A stretch of 5,283 nucleotides of DNA from Kiritimatiellia bacterium (lineage in GTDB: Bacteria; Verrucomicrobiota; Kiritimatiellia; UBA8416; JABMPJ01): assembly GCA_029939545.1 (NCBI GenBank), contig JAOZSS010000174.1:1-5283 (forward strand), in the 5' to 3' direction. A program made the position numbers and the translations under genes. Below the pieces are notes generated by a model. The model made no database searches, was not told where the DNA came from, and worked only from the letters and a program-made list of their open reading frames with translations. This document shows positions 1 to 5,283 of this stretch, one piece after another (position 1 is the first letter of the stretch; each line of letters opens with the position of its first letter).

Positions 1-1
1 A

Positions 2-838
2 GCCACGGCCTGCCATGCCTTGCTGTCGCTCGGCCTCTCCCAATCCGACTTCCGCGTCCGCATCAGCAGCCGTGCCCTGTTGGCCGATATCCTTGCGGCG
101 GCCGGCATCACGCCCAACCACCATAACGCCACGTTCCTCGCACTCGACAAGCGCGGCAAGCTTCAGGATGACAAGATCAAGGAGCTGCTGACCGATGTCG
201 GTGTATCTCCCGAGATGCAGACGGCGGTGTTTGGCGTGCTCACGCTGACCACCCTCAGCGAAGTGCGCGCGCTGCTGGGAGATCGCAACTCGCACGCCCT
301 GCGTGACCTGGAAGACTGCATGGCCGGTCTTGCGGCCTACGGGCTGTCCGAATGCATCACTTTCGACATCTCGGTCATACGCGGCCTGGCCTACTACACG
401 GGAATCGTGTTTGAGGCCTTTGACGTTGCAGGCAAGCTCCGTGCGATCTTTGGCGGCGGACGCTACGACAACCTGCTGGCCTCCGTGGGAGGTCGCCCAC
501 AGACCGGCGTCGGACTCGGATTTGGCGATGTCGTTGTTGCCGAGCTGCTGGCTGATCGCGGTCTGTTGGTTGAAGAGGGTACGCGCAGCCGGATCACCGT
601 GGGATACATGACGCCGGAGCAGCAGGAAGCCGCCGTCAAGGTCGCGGCCAAGCTGCGGGCGCAGGAGGAGCAGGTTGATCTCGCGCTGCACGCCGAGAAA
701 CCGCGCGCCTTCTTCTCTCGGGCAGACAAGCGTGCCTTCGCGCGCGGCGTCTATATCGGCCCCGACGACCTCGCATCCGGCCAGGTCCGCATCAAGGATC
801 TCGTTACGCGGGAAGAGGAAACCCTGAGTCTCGACTAG
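2..838 (+). CDS. hisS: Histidyl-tRNA synthetase, C-terminal part (5' end outside window)
   Basis: The enzyme charges tRNA-His with histidine in the cytoplasm using ATP (class IIa synthetase). The frame is open from base 2 to the TAG at 836-838, giving 278 visible residues. The N-terminus with motifs 1 and 2 is missing because the window starts inside the gene. Visible parts are the HisRS-specific histidine-binding signature RGLAYYTG (from base 380, including the catalytic Arg), then GGGRYD (from base 452). The segment TGVGLGFGD (ending near base 529) stands where most bacterial HisRS have motif 3 with its G-x-E-R. The last ~90 residues form the anticodon-binding domain, with KPRAFFSRADKRAFARGV, IGPDDLASG and VRIKDL. 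The missing motif 3 Arg matches, from memory, a HisRS subtype found in plants, some alpha-proteobacteria and other bacteria, so it is probably not a defect. The TTG at base 20 is an internal codon, not the start. The gene converges on the aminotransferase gene with 5 bases between stop codons. Confidence 0.95.
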   Translation, partial: ATACHALLSLGLSQSDFRVRISSRALLADILAAAGITPNHHNATFLALDKRGKLQDDKIKELLTDVGVSPEMQTAVFGVLTLTTLSEVRALLGDRNSHALRDLEDCMAGLAAYGLSECITFDISVIRGLAYYTGIVFEAFDVAGKLRAIFGGGRYDNLLASVGGRPQTGVGLGFGDVVVAELLADRGLLVEEGTRSRITVGYMTPEQQEAAVKVAAKLRAQEEQVDLALHAEKPRAFFSRADKRAFARGVYIGPDDLASGQVRIKDLVTREEETLSLD

Positions 839-843
839 CCCGA

Positions 844-2007
844 CTACACCCCCTTCAGAAAGCCTTCCATCCGATCCATACCCTCGCGGATAGTAGCCAT
901 ACTACAGGCATACGAGAGGCGGATATTGGCATCGGTTCCGAACGGCTTGCCGGGCACCACCGCTACACCCGTGGCCTTGAGGAGCTTCTCGGCATAGGTC
1001 AGCGAATCCATGCCATATGAACCGATGCCGGGCAGCATATAGAACGCACCCATCGGTTTCACGCAGGTGATCCCCGGCATGTTGACCAAACGGTCATACA
1101 GATAGGCGCGCCGCGCCGCAAAGGCATCACGCATCTGGGCGACGCACTCACGCCCGCCCTGAAGAGCCGCGATGGCGCCATACTGAGCAAACGTGGTCGG
1201 GCCCGAGGTGCTGTGACTCTGCAGCGCCGAAATGGCCTTCACCAACGGCATCGGTCCGGCCAGGTAGCCCAAACGCCACCCCGTCATCGAGTAGGCTTTG
1301 CTGAATCCGTTCACCGTGATCGTACGGTCGTAGACCTCCTGCGACAGCGAGGCAAAACTCGGCGACGCGACGCCATCATATACCATCTGCTGGTAGATCT
1401 CATCGGCGACAACCATGACGTCATTCTCACAGGCGAAGGCCGCAATCGCTTTCAGCTCGGCCGGCTCATAGACCGTCCCGATCGGGTTCGATGGGCTGTT
1501 GAGGATCAAGGCACGCGTCTTCGGGGTGACTGCCGCTTCGAGACTCGCCTTTGTCACTTTGAAACCGTCGCTTTCCGCAGCCTCGACGAATACCGACTTG
1601 CCGCCCGCGATACGAACCATCTCCGGGTAGCTAAGCCAGTACGGAGAAGGAATAAGCACCTCGTCGCCGGGCTGCAGCATCGCCATGAAGATATTGAAGA
1701 GCGTGTGCTTGGCGCCGTCGCTGACCACAACCTGTGAGGCTTCGTAGTCGAGTCCGTTGTACACGTTGAGATCCGTCGCAATGGCTGCGCGGAGCTCGGA
1801 CAGGCCGACGCCCGGGCTGTACTTGGTTTTGCCGTCACGCAGGGCATGGATCGCCGCCTCCTTGATATGGTCCGGCGTATCGAAATCCGGTTCGCCGGCG
1901 GCGAAACTGAACACCTCGCGCCCTTCGGCGGCCATGGCCTTGGCTTTGCTCGTTATGGCCAAGGTCACTGACGGTGCGATGGCACTGATAGTCTCATTGA
2001 GTGTCAT
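844..2007 (-). CDS. aspC: PLP-dependent class I aminotransferase, aspartate aminotransferase type (subgroup Ib)
   Basis: This 387-residue fold-type I enzyme should move an amino group between aspartate (or a similar amino acid) and a 2-oxo acid, normally 2-oxoglutarate, in the cytoplasm. Visible motifs are GEPDFDTP (38-45), the cofactor-contacting stretch SDGAKHTLFN (96-105), SPYWLSYPEM (121-130), NSPSNPIGTVY (170-180), ADEIYQQMVY (201-210, with Asp202 and Tyr205), and SKAYSMTGWRLGY (236-248). Lys237 is the expected Schiff-base lysine, and Arg363 in NIRLSYA (361-367) is the carboxylate-binding arginine. Length and motifs fit the Thermus/Bacillus-type subgroup Ib. Some of its members also use prephenate or glutamate, so exact specificity is open and the symbol is approximate (aspB or aatA are used for relatives). 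The ATG at 2007 was chosen because family similarity begins there and GAGAAGGGG lies 7 bases upstream. The frame stays open a further 459 bases upstream, but that stretch overlaps ndk. It is the second gene of an ndk-aminotransferase pair. Confidence 0.93.
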   Translation of the reverse strand: MTLNETISAIAPSVTLAITSKAKAMAAEGREVFSFAAGEPDFDTPDHIKEAAIHALRDGKTKYSPGVGLSELRAAIATDLNVYNGLDYEASQVVVSDGAKHTLFNIFMAMLQPGDEVLIPSPYWLSYPEMVRIAGGKSVFVEAAESDGFKVTKASLEAAVTPKTRALILNSPSNPIGTVYEPAELKAIAAFACENDVMVVADEIYQQMVYDGVASPSFASLSQEVYDRTITVNGFSKAYSMTGWRLGYLAGPMPLVKAISALQSHSTSGPTTFAQYGAIAALQGGRECVAQMRDAFAARRAYLYDRLVNMPGITCVKPMGAFYMLPGIGSYGMDSLTYAEKLLKATGVAVVPGKPFGTDANIRLSYACSMATIREGMDRMEGFLKGV

Positions 2008-2008
2008 G

Positions 2009-3268
2009 CTACTGCCCCTTCTCTCTCGCTCTATCCTGGCGTAGCCGCGCCCGTACACGGCCACCCTCGCCGCCCTTGGCAACGGACAGCACCCGGCTGA
2101 TTGCGCTACCATAGAAATAGTCCACAACCGGCTTGATCGAGTCCCCCTCGACGTCGATGATCCCCATCTCGCGCCTGGCATTATCGGGCGAGTCCGACGC
2201 GTGCGCCGCATTGACCATGATGTTGCTGCCAAACTCGCGCCGCACGGACCCCGGCTTGGCCTTACTTGGATCGGTCGGTCCCAGAATATTGCGGATCTTC
2301 TGCACCGCGTTATGGCCCTCGTAGACCAACGCCAGGCAGCCCTCCTTCCCCGTTTTGGCCCGCTTATGCAACGGGACGTCATCCGGCTTGAATCCCGTGA
2401 TGAACTGGACAATCTCATCGAATTGCGCCTTGGCAAACAGCGGCCCCAGCTTGCGACACATGTCATCCACGACAGAAGGCGGCGGCACGAACCCGAACTC
2501 CTTGCTGATCGCCTCGGCCAAACGTCCGCCGCCGATGTCCTTGAACTTGCCCGTCAGAGCCTCAACGACAGGACCGTAGAATTCCTCCGCCTGAGCCACG
2601 GTCATGGAAAACTTCTTTGCCCCGACTATACGCAGTCCCGATGTCGAGAGAATGTCAACAATACTGCCCGCCCGCGAACTGGGCACCCTGAAGTTGTCCG
2701 GCTTCAGCATGACCAGTGTCTGCTGAACATCCGACCCCTCGGGTACGTCACCCGCCTGGTGTATCAGACCGCCGTCACGCCCGGCATACCGCGCCCAGAG
2801 CTGAAGCGTGGCTTCAGCCCGGCGGCGCGACGGCGCGACAAGTACCGCCGGTTCGAAATAGCTTACGCGCCCGTTCTCATCCACGATGTAGTCGCCGTAC
2901 GTGTCTCGAATCGTCTGGCCGTTTCCGCTCTTGAGCGTCGCGTTACCTGTTATACTCCAGATCTTGCTGACCGCTTCCTCGCCCTCAAAAAGGAGGAGCA
3001 TTGCGCGGTGCGGACGCCCCGTCTGTGTATCCGGCATATACGCCCGCAGAACATAGTCTGCAATCAGGTCCGAGGCTGTCGAGGCACCATGGTCCTTGCT
3101 TCGAACGATGTCCGCATACTTCTCGACCAGCTCACGGCTCGGACCATACATGCGAGCCCCCACGAAATTGAGATCCGAACGGGCGATGACCCGTGCGATC
3201 ACACCACCCGTGCGCGATTTCCGTATCGTGTACGGATTAATCAATATATAAGCGAGTTCACGTGCCAT
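2009..3268 (-). CDS. ndk: Tandem nucleoside diphosphate kinase: degenerate N-terminal domain plus enlarged catalytic domain
   Basis: NDK passes the gamma-phosphate of ATP to other NDPs through a phosphohistidine. This 419-residue protein is far longer than a usual bacterial NDK (about 140-150) and contains two NDK-like domains. In domain 2 (about 183-387) the key residues remain: Lys189 (MLKPD), Arg326 (KIRNILG), Thr332 (GPTDP), Arg343 (SVRREFG), Asn353 and the phosphorylated His356 (NAAHASDSPDNARRE). This domain carries extra sequence at about 235-280 and 292-308. Domain 1 (about 4-162) aligns over LINPYTI, LLLFEGEEAVSKIW and TIRDTYG, but Asn11 replaces the lysine, Trp104 an arginine, Pro140 the asparagine and Leu143 the active histidine. 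It is therefore probably non-catalytic. The tail (about 388-419) is basic, with RVRARLRQDRAREKG. The ATG at 3268 has AGGA 7 bases upstream. It starts 118 bases downstream of cstA and ends one base before the aminotransferase start. Family assignment is firm; activity is inferred from residues. Confidence 0.9.
   Translation of the reverse strand: MARELAYILINPYTIRKSRTGGVIARVIARSDLNFVGARMYGPSRELVEKYADIVRSKDHGASTASDLIADYVLRAYMPDTQTGRPHRAMLLLFEGEEAVSKIWSITGNATLKSGNGQTIRDTYGDYIVDENGRVSYFEPAVLVAPSRRRAEATLQLWARYAGRDGGLIHQAGDVPEGSDVQQTLVMLKPDNFRVPSSRAGSIVDILSTSGLRIVGAKKFSMTVAQAEEFYGPVVEALTGKFKDIGGGRLAEAISKEFGFVPPPSVVDDMCRKLGPLFAKAQFDEIVQFITGFKPDDVPLHKRAKTGKEGCLALVYEGHNAVQKIRNILGPTDPSKAKPGSVRREFGSNIMVNAAHASDSPDNARREMGIIDVEGDSIKPVVDYFYGSAISRVLSVAKGGEGGRVRARLRQDRAREKGQ
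2015..2023 (-). promoter_or_regulatory. Ribosome binding site of the aminotransferase, inside the end of ndk
   Basis: GAGAAGGGG on the minus strand lies within the last codons of ndk, 7 bases before the aminotransferase ATG at 2007. The ndk stop codon falls between this site and the start. Ribosomes ending ndk would therefore be placed directly at the next start, as in translational coupling. Confidence 0.6.
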
Positions 3269-3275
3269 GTTGGTA

Positions 3276-3279
3276 TCCT
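3276..3279 (-). promoter_or_regulatory. Ribosome binding site of ndk
   Basis: AGGA (within TAGGAT) on the minus strand lies 7 bases before the ATG at 3268 and supports that start. A second purine run, AAGAGG, sits about 8 bases further upstream, too far to be the main site. Confidence 0.55.
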
Positions 3280-3352
3280 ATGCCTCTTAAAGAAAGGCTC
3301 TGAGTGGAGTCCGTCCAGTGTCCTCCATACTGAACCGGAAAAACAGGGCGGT

Positions 3353-3381
3353 ATTAAAGATTAAATTCGGGTAGGCGTCAA
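3353..3381 (-). promoter_or_regulatory. Predicted sigma-70 promoter of the ndk-aminotransferase pair
   Basis: On the minus strand TTGACG (3376-3381) is followed after 17 bases by TTTAAT (3353-3358), within an A+T-rich patch that stands out in this GC-rich window. Each box differs from consensus at one base, although the -10 box lacks the important second-position A. Transcription would start near 3346, leaving a leader of about 78 bases before ndk. The -35 box begins only 5 bases after the cstA stop codon. I see no convincing terminator between the genes, so read-through from cstA could add to ndk expression. Confidence 0.45.
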
Positions 3382-3386
3382 CACGC

Positions 3387-5075
3387 TTAGCCATGCTCTC
3401 TGCTTTTACCTCGCACGGCCACAACAGCCCTGACGATCAGGACGCACGCCATGACCAGAAGAAATCCGCTGGTCAGTACAAGCGCCCAGTTCACCGTCTC
3501 GGCTTTCAGGTTCCCCGCGACCAGGCTGACCAGCGCCCAGATACAGACCAGCATCATAAACACCATGGGAATCAGCGAGACCCAGAAGTTCGCCTTCTGC
3601 TTGATCAGGACGAGTGTCACCACGAGGAGCGTAAGGGCCGCCAGGAGCTGATTCGAGGCGCCGAAGACCGGCCATATCTGCATGGCATTTCCACTCAGGG
3701 CCATGTAGGCCGCACAGCCAATTGCCACGGCGGTCGCAACATAACGATTGGCACAGACGCGTGCCCACGGCTTCTCATCCGACTCAAGCCCACCATGCCT
3801 GGCATCCGGAAGGAAAAGCTCTTGCCAGGTGAATCGTGTCAAGCGTGTGGCGGTATCCAGTGTGGTCAACATGAACGCGGAGATCGCCAACGCTATGAAC
3901 GTCTTCCCCACCTTAATCGGCAGCCCGACCGACGCCGCAAATCCCGCCAACCCGTTGGCGAAAGCCGCGACCGGCCCCTGGTTCTGTAATGCGTCCACGT
4001 ACCCACTTCGGCTCACCACAGCAACCGCCGTCAGAGCCATCAGGGCGAGCACGCCCTCAACCAACATCGAGCCGTACCCCACCACCCGGATGTGCTTCTC
4101 CCTTGCAAGCTGCTTCGACGTTGTTCCCGAAGCCACCAGAGAATGGAATCCCGATATAGCGCCACAGGCAACCGTCACGAACAGGAGAGGGAAAATCGCC
4201 CCCGTTCCCCCGGTGGGACGCTCCACGACCCATCCCTCAAAGGCCGGCATTGCCAGTACAGGTTGAGCAAAGAGGATGCCGACAAAACCGATCACCATCA
4301 TTGCGTAGAGCAGATACGAGTTGAGATAGTCGCGCGGCTGGAGGAGCAGCCAAACGGGAATAGTGGAAGCGACGAAGACATAGCCAAACAGAATGATAAG
4401 CCAGAACCGGCGCGCCGATTCGACGCTCCATCCGAAACGCGCGGTCAGGTCAAGCGGAGCTACCGCCCCCAGCCAGACGAACAGGAACAGCAAAGGCACG
4501 AAGATCAGGCTGCCCATCGCGATGGAGATGCCCTTCTTGTAGACCAACCAGCCAAAGATCGGGGCCATCGCAATAAAGAGTAGCGAGGCTGTCGCGACGG
4601 ACGGGGTCGAGACAAATGTCTTGGCCACCAGCAATGCAAAAATGGCATCGACCAGCACCAGCGCCGCCCACGCGAACAGCAGGAAAATCTGCCGCCCGGC
4701 ATACCCCAGTTCACGCTCGATGACGTGTCCGATGGAGCGGCCTTCGTCTCGCACGGAGAGGAAGAGCGCTGCAAAGTCGTGCATGGCGCCAAGAAAGATA
4801 CACCCCACCAGCACCCACAGCGCGACCGCGCCCCACCCGAAGTACGCGGCAAGGATCGGGCCTACAATCGGCCCGGCCCCGGCAATCGAGGCAAAGTGGT
4901 GGCCAAAAAGAACCGCCGGTGAGGTAGCGACAAAGTCGACCCCGTCCTTGCACGTATGGGCCGGCGTCGTCCGCGTGTCATCGGTCCCAAACAGTTTCTC
5001 CAGGTAGCGACCATAGATAAAGTAGGCCGCCAGAAAGAACACCGACCCGCCCAAAACCAACACCGCACCATTCAT
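3387..5075 (-). CDS. cstA: Carbon starvation protein CstA family transporter (short form)
   Basis: This is an inner-membrane secondary transporter of 562 residues. Characterised enterobacterial relatives (CstA, BtsT/YjiY) import pyruvate, and CstA has also been linked to peptide use during carbon starvation; the substrate here is unproven. The first helix lies at about 3-21. Then comes the family signature FGHHFASIAGAGPIVGPILA (57-76), FLGAMHDFAALFLSVRDEGRS (94-114), QPRDYLNSYLL (246-256), TGAIFPLLFVTVACGAISGFH (291-311) with SLVASGTTSKQ (312-322), TTLDTATRLTRFTWQELF (404-421) and IWPVFGASNQLLAALTLL (467-484). Roughly 14-16 hydrophobic segments are visible. It lacks about 140 residues relative to the ~700-residue E. 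coli proteins, as in many shorter family members, and reads intact to its end. The ATG at 5075 was chosen because GGGGAG sits 5 bases upstream, the first helix starts at once, and a promoter lies only ~25 bases upstream. A 67-codon in-frame extension beyond it shows no family similarity. No LytTR- or BtsSR-type regulator gene is visible nearby. Confidence 0.95.
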   Translation of the reverse strand: MNGAVLVLGGSVFFLAAYFIYGRYLEKLFGTDDTRTTPAHTCKDGVDFVATSPAVLFGHHFASIAGAGPIVGPILAAYFGWGAVALWVLVGCIFLGAMHDFAALFLSVRDEGRSIGHVIERELGYAGRQIFLLFAWAALVLVDAIFALLVAKTFVSTPSVATASLLFIAMAPIFGWLVYKKGISIAMGSLIFVPLLFLFVWLGAVAPLDLTARFGWSVESARRFWLIILFGYVFVASTIPVWLLLQPRDYLNSYLLYAMMVIGFVGILFAQPVLAMPAFEGWVVERPTGGTGAIFPLLFVTVACGAISGFHSLVASGTTSKQLAREKHIRVVGYGSMLVEGVLALMALTAVAVVSRSGYVDALQNQGPVAAFANGLAGFAASVGLPIKVGKTFIALAISAFMLTTLDTATRLTRFTWQELFLPDARHGGLESDEKPWARVCANRYVATAVAIGCAAYMALSGNAMQIWPVFGASNQLLAALTLLVVTLVLIKQKANFWVSLIPMVFMMLVCIWALVSLVAGNLKAETVNWALVLTSGFLLVMACVLIVRAVVAVRGKSREHG

Positions 5076-5080
5076 TACCA

Positions 5081-5086
5081 CTCCCC
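5081..5086 (-). promoter_or_regulatory. Ribosome binding site of cstA
   Basis: GGGGAG on the minus strand ends 5 bases before the ATG at 5075. It decides this start over in-frame codons further upstream, which lack a comparable site. Confidence 0.65.
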
Positions 5087-5100
5087 AGTGATGAACCTCG

Positions 5101-5129
5101 ATGATACGTCTCGCCACACAATGTGTCAA
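5101..5129 (-). promoter_or_regulatory. Predicted sigma-70 promoter of cstA
   Basis: Read on the minus strand, TTGACA (5124-5129) is followed after exactly 17 bases by TATCAT (5101-5106). This is a perfect -35 box, the optimal spacer and a five-of-six -10 box. Transcription would begin near 5094, leaving a leader of only about 19 bases that holds the ribosome binding site. The position directly in front of cstA supports it. The call is by eye against the consensus, without experimental support. Confidence 0.65.
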
Positions 5130-5137
5130 ACACCCCG

Positions 5138-5151
5138 AGCCATTCATGGCT
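5138..5151. promoter_or_regulatory. Perfect palindrome upstream of the cstA promoter, possible regulator site
   Basis: AGCCAT-TC-ATGGCT is a 6-base inverted repeat with a 2-base centre. It lies 8 bases upstream of the -35 box, centred about 50 bases before the predicted start of transcription. A further CCATGG occurs at 5154-5159. The spacing suits an activator contacting the promoter, but the site matches no operator I recognise, and 6-base palindromes do occur by chance. Confidence 0.3.
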
Positions 5152-5186
5152 GACCATGGCGAGGCAAGGAATCTCCTCCGCAGGCC

Positions 5187-5216
5187 TTTGGATGCCGAAA
5201 GCAGGCTCGATCCAAA
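5187..5216. repeat. Inverted repeat able to form a hairpin, non-coding region upstream of cstA
   Basis: TTTGGAT (5187-5193) and ATCCAAA (5210-5216) are perfect 7-base inverted repeats. Inside them GCC (5194-5196) can pair with GGC (5204-5206), extending the stem past a 3-base bulge. No run of T follows on either strand, so it does not look like an intrinsic terminator. It lies upstream of the predicted cstA promoter and would be transcribed only from a promoter further upstream. Confidence 0.45.
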
Positions 5217-5240
5217 CCACCCAGTGCGAAGGGGGTGTAA

Positions 5241-5265
5241 CCGGTCTTCCGCTCCTGCCTGAGAG
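5241..5265 (-). ncRNA. Possible 3' part of a glycine riboswitch aptamer (rest outside window)
   Basis: On the minus strand CTCTCAGGCA (5256-5265) is followed by GGAGCGGAAGACCGG. CTCTCAGGC is the most conserved 3' stretch of glycine aptamers, normally followed by a few bases and GGAC. Here GGAC is not intact (GGAAGAC). The matching 5' half with GGAGAG and the CCGAAGG core would lie beyond base 5283 and cannot be checked. Glycine riboswitches often precede amino acid transport or glycine cleavage genes. The cstA promoter lies downstream of this element, which weakens the case. Confidence 0.2.
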
Positions 5266-5283
5266 AGGAAAAACATAGAAAAC

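Noticed and set aside
1213..1737. Plus-strand open frame opposite the aminotransferase; similar plus-strand frames lie opposite cstA (3393-3989, 3748-4266, 4092-4583).
   Set aside because: They lie entirely antisense to well-supported genes, have no ribosome binding sites I could support, and have unnatural composition.
2008..2466. Upstream in-frame extension of the aminotransferase frame, which would give a 540-residue protein starting at 2466.
   Set aside because: The extra 153 residues overlap ndk in another frame, are rich in Arg, Ser and Trp, and resemble no aminotransferase N-terminus. The ATG at 2007 has a good ribosome binding site and matches the family start.
3282..3330. Possible terminator between cstA and ndk: TGGAG/CTCCA and GCCT/AGGC inverted repeats.
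   Set aside because: The stems are only 4-5 bases with long loops and are not followed by a T-run on the minus strand. They also lie downstream of the predicted ndk promoter.
2201..3364. Long plus-strand open frame of 387 codons opposite ndk.
   Set aside because: It is antisense to a gene with clear NDK motifs, and its product is rich in Arg and His without recognisable domains. This is typical of shadow frames in GC-rich DNA.
5230..5268. TPP riboswitch on the plus strand, suggested by GGGGGTG and CCTGAGAG.
   Set aside because: The bases between the two motifs do not form the required P3 stem, the second box is not GCTGAGA, and the remaining conserved parts are not in the window.
5076..5276. 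In-frame extension of cstA by 67 codons up to 5276.
   Set aside because: The extension does not look like CstA, would run through the predicted promoter, and lacks a good ribosome binding site. The start at 5075 fits the first membrane helix.

Overview
The window carries four protein genes and almost no spare DNA. Its GC-rich coding sequence and densely packed reading frames point to a bacterium. Two traits are loosely suggestive of the Planctomycetes-Verrucomicrobia-Chlamydiae group or a relative. One is a histidyl-tRNA synthetase of the subtype that lacks the usual class II motif 3 arginine. The other is a double-domain nucleoside diphosphate kinase. That placement is inference from memory of these families, not a sequence search, and it is weak.

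Layout, left to right. Positions 2-838 (+) hold the C-terminal part of hisS, whose 5' end lies outside the window. Five bases later, on the opposite strand, ends a class I (subgroup Ib) aspartate-type aminotransferase (844-2007, -). One base upstream of its start codon ends an unusual tandem ndk gene (2009-3268, -). These two genes form a tightly coupled pair, apparently transcribed from a promoter just behind the stop codon of the next gene. That gene is cstA (3387-5075, -), a short-form carbon-starvation/pyruvate transporter. It has its own near-consensus sigma-70 promoter at 5101-5129 and a palindrome just upstream of it. The last 150 bases or so are non-coding. They contain a strong hairpin and, at the window edge, a motif resembling the 3' part of a glycine riboswitch aptamer.

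Together the genes cover central metabolism: tRNA charging, nitrogen transfer between amino acids and 2-oxo acids, nucleotide triphosphate balance, and uptake of a small carbon source. Nothing shows that all four act in one pathway. Only ndk and the aminotransferase are clearly one transcription unit. There is no sign of mobile elements, CRISPR arrays, tRNA or rRNA genes, or a defence system. The most unusual object is the tandem NDK, with a catalytically dead first domain and an enlarged, apparently active second domain.
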